Source: Sedimentisphaerales bacterium (GTDB lineage: Bacteria > Planctomycetota > Phycisphaerae > Sedimentisphaerales > SG8-4). From it: a stretch of 6,167 nt of DNA. Shown here piece after piece: positions 1-4,686 of this stretch. Made by a program: the position numbers and the translations under genes. Under the pieces are notes generated by a model that ran no database searches, was not told the DNA's origin, and saw only the letters and a list, made by a program, of their open reading frames with translations. Numbering within the stretch: position 1 is the stretch's first letter; every line of letters begins with the position of its first letter. Where the stretch lies: assembly GCA_016932895.1 (NCBI GenBank), contig JAFGCA010000373.1, forward strand, positions 1 through 6,167, given 5' to 3'.

Positions 1-1097
1 CCCATCCAGAAGTTGCGCGTCATCTGCTCGGCCGTGATGTTGCCCCAACCCTGCGGGACATTGCCTTCGTACCGGCACTCATCATAGACCGCCGGCTTGT
101 TGTATTTTTCGCGGACTTCTCTGGTGCGCCGAAAGTCGCTGTTCTGGATGCTGCAATGCGTCACCCAGGGCTTGGTGTGGTCGTACCAGCCCCGGCAGTT
201 GTGAATCCCGCGCAGGTGGTCGTAGGGGTCGATCTGCTGGACCAGCTTCATGTACTGGTCCCAATGCTCCATCGGCCACTTGAGCAGATCGTACTCATTG
301 GCAAAGGACCACCAGACGTTGCGAAACGCCGCCAGCCGTGCGACCAGATAGTGCAGGTAGAACAGGTTGTTCTCGTGGCCCATGCTCTTGAAGCCCCAGC
401 GGTCGTACGGATGGAAGATGATGATGTCCGCCTCGATCCCCATGTCGCGCAGTTGCCGCACGCGTTTCTCGAAGTGGCGCCAGAAGGCCGGGTGGAACCG
501 TTTGAAGTCCCAGTCCTTCAGGGGCGTGCCTTCATAGGCGTAATACTGGGGCTCGTTCTCGTTGTAGGTATACGCCTTGGGAAACACGCACATACGCATC
601 TTGTTGAACGGGGCGGTCTGCAGGGTCCGAAGCGTCTGCTCTTCCATCGCGTCGCCCTGGTGCGCCCAGGCGTAGCAGGTGGTTCCCACGGAGAAGTGCG
701 GCGTGCCGTCGGCGTAGGCCAGGCGGAACGTGTCGTGGACCCGCACGGGCCCGTGATTGTCCCGCTCGGCCTCGGTGCAGGTAAACACGCCCTTCTTTCC
801 GTCCAGCTCCTTGCAGTTGCTCTCGGTGACATACGTCCATCGCCCCGGCGAATCGGGCATAAAGCGGATCTTGTAGACGCCGTCGCCGTCGTAGAAGCCT
901 TCCGGTGTAAAGACCTTGTCGCCCTGGGTGAACCGCCCGCGAAGATCCACGTCCACGAACGGATTGCCCGACGAGGGCCCCGTGAGCGAGACCTCAAAGA
1001 CGTCCCAGCATTCGACGGCCACGGCATCAGAGGCCATGACCGATGCCACACACAGCCACAACACCACCGAGGCAACTGCAACACTCCATTCACGCAT
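1..1097 (-). CDS. Secreted DUF5060 / apiosidase-like (DUF4038/DUF5605-type) glycoside hydrolase, 3' end outside window
   Basis: The visible part is 365 codons and remains open at the left edge, so the C-terminus is missing. The start ATG (1095-1097) follows a strong GGAGG seven bases upstream. Residues 1-22 are a signal peptide ending VMA, so export is expected. Residues about 28-108 match the DUF5060 beta-sandwich (ECWDVFEVSLTG, NPFVDVDL, GFYDGDGVYKIRFMPDSPGRW). From about residue 117 a TIM-barrel of the DUF4038/apiosidase-like type follows (VHDTFRLAYADGTPHFSVGTT). The strand-4-like motif WWSFANEYD gives Asn267-Glu268 as the probable acid/base pair. The later motif YDECRYEG offers Glu340, or possibly Glu344, as nucleophile candidate; these assignments are by analogy. 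The tail WGNITAEQMTRNFW is typical of proteins annotated DUF5605. Family members act on plant or algal polysaccharides, but the substrate cannot be read from sequence. It lies 232 bp downstream of the PKD/nucleoside-hydrolase-like gene on the same strand. Family placement is strong; substrate is unknown. Confidence 0.9.
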   Translation of the reverse strand, partial: MREWSVAVASVVLWLCVASVMASDAVAVECWDVFEVSLTGPSSGNPFVDVDLRGRFTQGDKVFTPEGFYDGDGVYKIRFMPDSPGRWTYVTESNCKELDGKKGVFTCTEAERDNHGPVRVHDTFRLAYADGTPHFSVGTTCYAWAHQGDAMEEQTLRTLQTAPFNKMRMCVFPKAYTYNENEPQYYAYEGTPLKDWDFKRFHPAFWRHFEKRVRQLRDMGIEADIIIFHPYDRWGFKSMGHENNLFYLHYLVARLAAFRNVWWSFANEYDLLKWPMEHWDQYMKLVQQIDPYDHLRGIHNCRGWYDHTKPWVTHCSIQNSDFRRTREVREKYNKPAVYDECRYEGNVPQGWGNITAEQMTRNFWM

Positions 1098-1104
1098 GTC
1101 TGAT

Positions 1105-1111
1105 CCTCCCT
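1105..1111 (-). promoter_or_regulatory. Ribosome binding site of the glycoside hydrolase gene
   Basis: On the minus strand the sequence reads AGGGAGG, seven bases before the ATG at 1095-1097. It fixes the start and excludes the overlapping other-frame ATG at 1121-1123, which would read into a protein with no recognisable family. Confidence 0.75.
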
Positions 1112-1172
1112 TCTATCGAACAAATACCCAAATCAAAATCCAAATAGCAAGAATCAAAAATGACAAAGTCAT
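1112..1172. repeat. AT-rich tract of CAAAT/AATCAAAA near-repeats, candidate dispersed repeat fragment
   Basis: A roughly 60-bp stretch just upstream of the glycoside hydrolase start consists of short near-repeats (caaatac, ccaaatc, aaaatc, caaatag, gaatcaaaaa, tgacaaa). It is far more AT-rich than anything else in the window. It resembles AT-rich tracts that I recall as being dispersed in intergenic regions of planctomycete and other environmental genomes; that link is from memory. As it lies in the leader of a minus-strand gene it may also supply its promoter, but no -35/-10 pair with good spacing stands out. Confidence 0.4.
1160..1172 (-). other. Small inverted repeat ATGAC-AAA-GTCAT with a T run on the minus strand
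   Basis: This is a perfect 5-bp inverted repeat with a 3-bp centre. Read on the minus strand the second arm runs into TTTTT, so it has the layout of a very weak intrinsic terminator for the PKD gene that ends at 1330. It could equally be an operator for the glycoside hydrolase gene. The stem is short and not GC-rich and it lies about 160 bp past the stop codon, so neither role is secure. Confidence 0.25.
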
Positions 1173-1329
1173 CGCTTTACCAATACGCGAACAAGTGGCC
1201 CGCTTCGGGGCTATCTTCCGCCCGAACGCATTTAGCCTGTCATGCCGTTCGCACGACGAGTAGATCGAGACGGTCGCACTACATGAGATCGGAATCCTTA
1301 CGTGTCACGATGGGGTTTCGGGCGGTTCG

Positions 1330-3306
1330 CTAATCACGACGGGCGCCGATGAGGCCGCGTTTCCGCCCTTTCATGGTGTTGAAGATATCCTCTTTCATAG
1401 CCTGCTGGTCGATTTGTCGGATGACGCGTACGGCGGCCGCTCCCTGGGTCCGGGTCCATCGATAGCCTTCTTCGCGACCGGCAACCACAACGGGCTCGGT
1501 CTCTTTGACCCAGCCCAGGTTCAGACGCAGACTTATGACGGCCGACAGGCACGACGGATCGAACAGCGGTTTGTTATGGGCAGGGGTGATCTGCTTGAGG
1601 TACTGGCCCAGGGGGTGGTCGGCGTAGTAGTGAGCTTCCGTGCGCTTGTCAATCCGCACACGGGCCCCGACCGGCGCCGGCATGATCCAGGTCTCAATAC
1701 CGCTTTGGGCAACCACGTACATCGACCAGGGATCGTTGTTTCCGTTGAACTCATTGATGATCTCATGGTTGGAACCGCCCAGCCACATGATGCGCATTCT
1801 GTCTTTCAATTCGAGCCCTTTGGCGCGGGCCTGCAGGATGGCGCTGGCGACGTTGGTGCCGGGCCCGACCGGTACGATCCAGACGGGATTCTGCGGCGAC
1901 CCGCCGCGGGCGGCGGCAAGGATCGCCTCGCTGGCCTGCGACACAACCGGGGCGGTATCGAACCACTTCCTGCTGCCCGGGACAGCCAGGCGCTCGTTGG
2001 CGCCGCGAAAGACGAACGGCTTGCGACGCTTGGGCAGCCCGCTCTCGCCGGCCAGATCGATGATATGAAGAATCTCCTCGTAGTTGACCGGTTCCTGTCC
2101 CCCCCCGTGATGAACGCTGTTGACCCCGAGGATGTCCAGCTCGCTGAACAACGCGTACCCCAGATAGTGCTGGTCATCCTGCTCGTTCTTCTGGTCCGTA
2201 TCCAAAACAACCTGCGGCACATGAACCGTCTCTTCCGAATGTACGCGTAGAAGCAGGAGACAATCGTCGGAATATGTGCCATCAGCGACCGTTAGCTTGA
2301 CCCGGTGTATGCCCGGCTTGGCAAAGGGGTGACGGACGCGCTCACCGCGTGCGCTCTGCCCGTCGCCGAAATCCCAGGTGTAGCTCTTGAGCGCGCCGAC
2401 GGAGCCCTGGCCCGAGAACTCAACCGGTTTACCGGCCATCACGGGACGACTCAAGGATTCGATGCGCGCCTCGACAGGAGGTTTCACGGTGACCGTGCTG
2501 TCAAGGCGGCCGCTGTGGGTGCCGTCTGAGAAATGGAGTTGCACGTCGTACGTCCCCGGCTTGTCGAATGCGTGGCGTACCTTGCGTCCCTGCGCTGCCG
2601 CACCATCCCCGAAGGTCCAGCGCCATGACCTGATGTCCCCTAACAATCTGACGCCCTCGAACGAAACCGATTCGCCGGCGCGAATGGACCAGTGAGGCCG
2701 CTTCAGTTCGGCGTCGACAGGCGGGCAGAACGCCGCCACCCACGAGAAACGTTCCTCGCCGCGAAAATGGATGCTCTTGATCGCGGTGTTTTCATCCGGG
2801 CTGAAAACGCTGACACGCAAGGCATCAAAGGTGAGTGCGTCGGTCCCCGGACCTCCCCAGACGTACCGGCCGCGGTCGTACCATCCGCCCACGCCGCGCG
2901 CGAGAGTCGTCCAGCCCTGCCCCTGACGCAACTCGATTTTCCAAGCCGTCTTGGGCTGAGGCTGGTTGTCGTACACACCGCTGAGCACAATCAGGTTGGC
3001 CGTCACCGGCTCGGGCCATTGCGCCATCCAATACGCCGGAGTGCTTTCCGAAACGACGCCCAGGTCTTGCTCGAATCCTACCCCATACTCGTGCCAAGGG
3101 GACGCCTTGACAAAATCCTTCTTTTGGATGTCGTAGATCATGTGGTCGGCCGCGCCGCGCAGGCCCTTGTTGTAGGATTCCAGGTTGCCGGACACCCGGG
3201 CGTCCAGCAGAAGATTCCGGGCAGACTTTGGAATCCTCGGTTCCGACTCAGCTGCAGTCGGCGCTGTCAGAGCGAGAAATACGCCGAGAATTGTCATTAC
3301 TCTCAT
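1330..3306 (-). CDS. Secreted discoidin-like / PKD / PKD / nucleoside-hydrolase-like protein
   Basis: This complete 658-residue protein starts at an ATG preceded by AAAGGAG. Residues 1-19 form a short signal peptide ending in TAA. Residues about 30-185 look like a discoidin/F5-8-type jelly roll that may bind sugar. Two PKD domains follow (about 200-275 and 279-356), with WTFGDG at 230-235 and WDFGDG at 311-316 and a downstream KPG motif in each. Residues about 364-640 carry nucleoside-hydrolase-superfamily landmarks: DTD at 369-371 and DD at 377-378 (metal site), VGPGTN at 480-485, WLGG at 508-511, NEFN...NDP at 518-526 and FDPS at 582-585. Characterised members cleave the N-glycosidic bond of ribonucleosides with a bound calcium ion. 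Two deviations stand out: five rather than three residues separate Asp371 from the DD pair, and the position before Asp583 is Phe where classical enzymes have His. The fold assignment is good; activity and substrate are uncertain. It probably acts outside the cytoplasm. Confidence 0.88.
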   Translation of the reverse strand: MRVMTILGVFLALTAPTAAESEPRIPKSARNLLLDARVSGNLESYNKGLRGAADHMIYDIQKKDFVKASPWHEYGVGFEQDLGVVSESTPAYWMAQWPEPVTANLIVLSGVYDNQPQPKTAWKIELRQGQGWTTLARGVGGWYDRGRYVWGGPGTDALTFDALRVSVFSPDENTAIKSIHFRGEERFSWVAAFCPPVDAELKRPHWSIRAGESVSFEGVRLLGDIRSWRWTFGDGAAAQGRKVRHAFDKPGTYDVQLHFSDGTHSGRLDSTVTVKPPVEARIESLSRPVMAGKPVEFSGQGSVGALKSYTWDFGDGQSARGERVRHPFAKPGIHRVKLTVADGTYSDDCLLLLRVHSEETVHVPQVVLDTDQKNEQDDQHYLGYALFSELDILGVNSVHHGGGQEPVNYEEILHIIDLAGESGLPKRRKPFVFRGANERLAVPGSRKWFDTAPVVSQASEAILAAARGGSPQNPVWIVPVGPGTNVASAILQARAKGLELKDRMRIMWLGGSNHEIINEFNGNNDPWSMYVVAQSGIETWIMPAPVGARVRIDKRTEAHYYADHPLGQYLKQITPAHNKPLFDPSCLSAVISLRLNLGWVKETEPVVVAGREEGYRWTRTQGAAAVRVIRQIDQQAMKEDIFNTMKGRKRGLIGARRD

Positions 3307-3310
3307 GCTA

Positions 3311-3319
3311 CGACTCCTT
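3311..3319 (-). promoter_or_regulatory. Ribosome binding site of the PKD/nucleoside-hydrolase-like gene
   Basis: The minus strand reads AAAGGAGTC immediately before GTAGC and the ATG at 3304-3306. The GGAG core at good spacing supports this start, which also begins a well-formed signal peptide. Confidence 0.75.
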
Positions 3320-3340
3320 TATGAACAGGCCAGAACGTAG

Positions 3341-3369
3341 ATATTAACCCTTCTGCATCGCGGGGCCAA
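3341..3369 (-). promoter_or_regulatory. Candidate sigma70-type promoter for the PKD/nucleoside-hydrolase-like gene
   Basis: On the minus strand TTGGCC (3364-3369) and TAATAT (3341-3346) are separated by exactly 17 bases. Each hexamer matches the consensus at 4 of 6 positions. Transcription would begin near 3334 and give a leader of about 28 bases containing the ribosome binding site. Spacing and location are good but the hexamers are only moderate. Confidence 0.4.
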
Positions 3370-3390
3370 GATCCATCCGCTTCGCTTGCC

Positions 3391-3404
3391 AGGACCAAGG
3401 TCCT
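3391..3404. repeat. Perfect inverted repeat AGGACC-AA-GGTCCT
   Basis: This is a 6-bp perfect inverted repeat with a 2-bp centre, lying about 20 bp upstream of the candidate -35 of the minus-strand PKD gene. The position would suit a dimeric regulator operator. A two-base centre is too tight for a stable hairpin, so a DNA-level site is the more natural reading. It is unverified and could be chance. Confidence 0.25.
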
Positions 3405-4251
3405 CCGAAAGACAGACCCGCATGTCCCTGGCGCGGGAGGATCTCAGCCTCTGCACGATGAGAGTCCCTTTGGGTCGCACGGACCACTGCTCGTTGCAGG
3501 TGTTCTTGTCACCAGCACAGCGCCGATAGAGCACCGAGTCGCGACGGCCGGCGAAAATCACGCCGTGCCGGCGGTTCTGCCGGCTGATGTTGGCCCAGTA
3601 CGTCGTCGGCCGGCCAGCGGAGGGGATGCCCTGAGGGACGAATCAGCCTGCAATACAGGGCCAACATTGCCAGCGCTCGCCGGCAAGTTGCCCCCGTTGT
3701 GCACGACAGAGCCAATCCCCTGGCCAAGTGGTCTCCTACCGGTTACTCCTATCCGACCTCCATGAACGCCGCAACGTCAAACCTTTCCGGCGCCAATCAT
3801 CATTCGGCCAAGATCCAGTCAATGCCCGCCTAGATCAGCTTGAAAGCGTCATCGGTCAGGAAGGCATTGGCGTTGATTCCCACTGCCGCACAACGTGGAG
3901 CCGTCAGACGACGACCGTCTTTGTCAGAAAGGGCGAGAATCACCCGGTCTCTTGAAGGGCCGCGTTCCCTTCTTTGTCAGGGTGCTTCGAGACAACAACC
4001 TGCAACAAAGTACAGGCTCCGCACCTGCCGATGACGTACGTGGCCCTCCTTTGCAGTGGTCATCCGGTCGTACATTGGCTTTGTTTTCCGTTCCGCGCGG
4101 CTCCCGAGCCCGGATGCGCCGCGTCGAATCGTCGGTCCCCATTCTCCGATCCACAATCGCCCCCGTCCCGGCCCGCACAGAAGGAATCAATCATCCCTCC
4201 ACAACACCAGGGCCGACGGCACCTGAGACAGATTCGGAAAAGTCCTTGGGC
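3405..4251. other. Long intergenic stretch without a convincing gene
   Basis: I see no coding sequence here that combines a ribosome binding site, a plausible start and a recognisable protein. The open frames are short and in conflicting phases and resemble no family. One minus-strand run, about 3837-3950, translates to a mildly protein-like stretch (AAVGINANAFLTDDAFKLI) ending in TAG and followed by AGIDWILAE before two stops; it could be a decayed gene end but I do not recognise it. A 10-bp direct repeat, tctttgtcag, occurs at 3918-3927 and 3971-3980. The inverted repeat at 3578-3685 is listed separately. Confidence 0.55.
3578..3685. repeat. Interrupted inverted repeat with two matched blocks per arm
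   Basis: The left arm has tgccggc (3578-3584) and atgttggccc (3587-3596). The right arm has their exact reverse complements in mirrored order: gggccaacat (3658-3667) and gccggca (3679-3685). The blocks are 2 bp apart on the left and 11 bp apart on the right, and the central loop is about 61 bp. Together 17 base pairs match. This could be a structured RNA or the remnant of a palindromic element; no transposase is associated. Confidence 0.45.
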
Positions 4252-4357
4252 GTGTGTCATCCTGAGCCGCAGGCGAAGGATCTGGGCCGCGAACAAAGCA
4301 ATCTCCAGTCCCCCAGCGAGATCTTTCACTTCGCTACGCTGCGTTCAGGACGACACG
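4252..4357. repeat. Palindromic interspersed repeat of the tgtcatcctgag...cttcgct...caggacgacac type
   Basis: Terminal arms gtgtcatcctgag (4254-4266) and ttcaggacgacac (4344-4356) are imperfect reverse complements with two mismatches. Inside them gcgaaggatct (4273-4283) faces agatctttcacttcgc (4319-4334). The whole could fold into a long interrupted hairpin. I recognise the pattern as a widely dispersed intergenic repeat of environmental bacterial genomes, which is often mistranslated as peptides such as CHPEPQAKDL or RSFTSLRCVQDDT; both can be read here. It is non-coding. How the family spreads is not something I can state. The recognition is from memory; the inverted symmetry is visible directly. 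Confidence 0.7.
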
Positions 4358-4410
4358 CGGCGCAAGAATTTATCAGGATTTCTATGAGACGACGGCCTTA
4401 CGCATGCCCG

Positions 4411-4463
4411 GCTCGCGCGAGCTCCATCGTTGATCCCGAAGGGATCTCGTCCGTCCCACGAGA
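4411..4463. repeat. Cluster of three short perfect palindromes
   Basis: Within 53 bp there are GCTCGCGCGAGC (4411-4422, no centre), GATCCC-GAA-GGGATC (4432-4446) and TCTCGT-CCGTCCC-ACGAGA (4445-4463). The second and third overlap by two bases and so would compete as hairpins. They lie about 70 bp upstream of the candidate promoter of the LamG gene and just after the interspersed repeat. They may be part of a larger repeat element or regulator sites. No T run follows, so a terminator is not indicated. Confidence 0.4.
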
Positions 4464-4534
4464 GCACCTGTCCAGCGGGCGTGAAATGCCAGTCTCTTTG
4501 CCCGGAAAATCGGCCGCGTTCATAATCAGAAGCA

Positions 4535-4564
4535 TTGGAATCGAACGGTACATTGTGCTATGAT
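4535..4564 (+). promoter_or_regulatory. Candidate sigma70-type promoter with extended -10 for the LamG gene
   Basis: TTGGAA (4535-4540) and TATGAT (4559-4564) are 18 bases apart. The -10 hexamer matches consensus at 5 of 6 positions and is preceded by TGC, an extended -10. The -35 matches at 4 of 6. Transcription would start near 4571 and produce a leader of about 115 bases that includes both candidate start codons of the LamG gene. Confidence 0.45.
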
Positions 4565-4580
4565 AGATACCGCGACATGT

Positions 4581-4596
4581 AGGAGTGTTGTTCATG
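4581..4596 (+). promoter_or_regulatory. Alternative upstream ribosome binding site and start codon of the LamG gene
   Basis: AGGAG (4581-4585) lies eight bases before an ATG at 4594-4596. That ATG is in frame with the preferred start at 4687, with 31 codons and no stop between them. Using it would add MKFHWTPELPLVRRLAP and more before the signal peptide. The first in-frame stop upstream is the TAG at 4564-4566. Confidence 0.4.
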
Positions 4597-4670
4597 AAGT
4601 TCCATTGGACACCTGAGTTGCCCCTTGTGAGAAGACTTGCTCCGGGGCCGAATGATTGCGAGGCACTTTT

Positions 4671-4680
4671 GAGAAGGAGG
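4671..4680 (+). promoter_or_regulatory. Strong ribosome binding site deciding the LamG gene start
   Basis: GAGAAGGAGG includes a full AAGGAGG match to the 16S anti-Shine-Dalgarno sequence and sits six bases before ATG 4687-4689. The signal peptide begins directly at that ATG, so this start is preferred over 4594. Confidence 0.75.
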
Positions 4681-4686
4681 ACGATC

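Noticed and set aside
156..1103. 315-codon open frame on the plus strand opposite the glycoside hydrolase
   Set aside because: It is the antisense shadow of a recognised family on the minus strand, with no family resemblance of its own; GC-rich codon bias keeps such frames open.
1204..1226. TTCGGG...CCCGAA hairpin as a terminator for the PKD gene
   Set aside because: The stem is six base pairs with an 11-base loop and no T run follows on the minus strand.
1414..2250. 278-codon plus-strand frame opposite the nucleoside-hydrolase-like domain
   Set aside because: It overlaps a domain whose motifs are clear on the minus strand and has no recognisable protein content.
2692..3324. 210-codon plus-strand frame opposite the N-terminus of the PKD protein
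   Set aside because: It is an antisense shadow that runs through the start codon and ribosome binding site of the real gene.
3319..3561. 80-codon minus-strand frame ending next to the PKD gene
   Set aside because: It overlaps the candidate promoter and leader of the PKD gene, has no recognisable motif and is arginine-rich in the manner of random GC-rich frames.
3895..4563. 222-codon plus-strand frame in the intergenic region
   Set aside because: It runs through the interspersed palindromic repeat and yields the familiar spurious peptide HPEPQAKDL; there is no matching ribosome binding site or family.
3307..4686. CRISPR array, tRNA or riboswitch in the long intergenic region
   Set aside because: There are no regularly spaced direct repeats, no tRNA-like T-loop or acceptor pairing, and no recognised riboswitch core; the only direct repeat is a single 10-bp pair.
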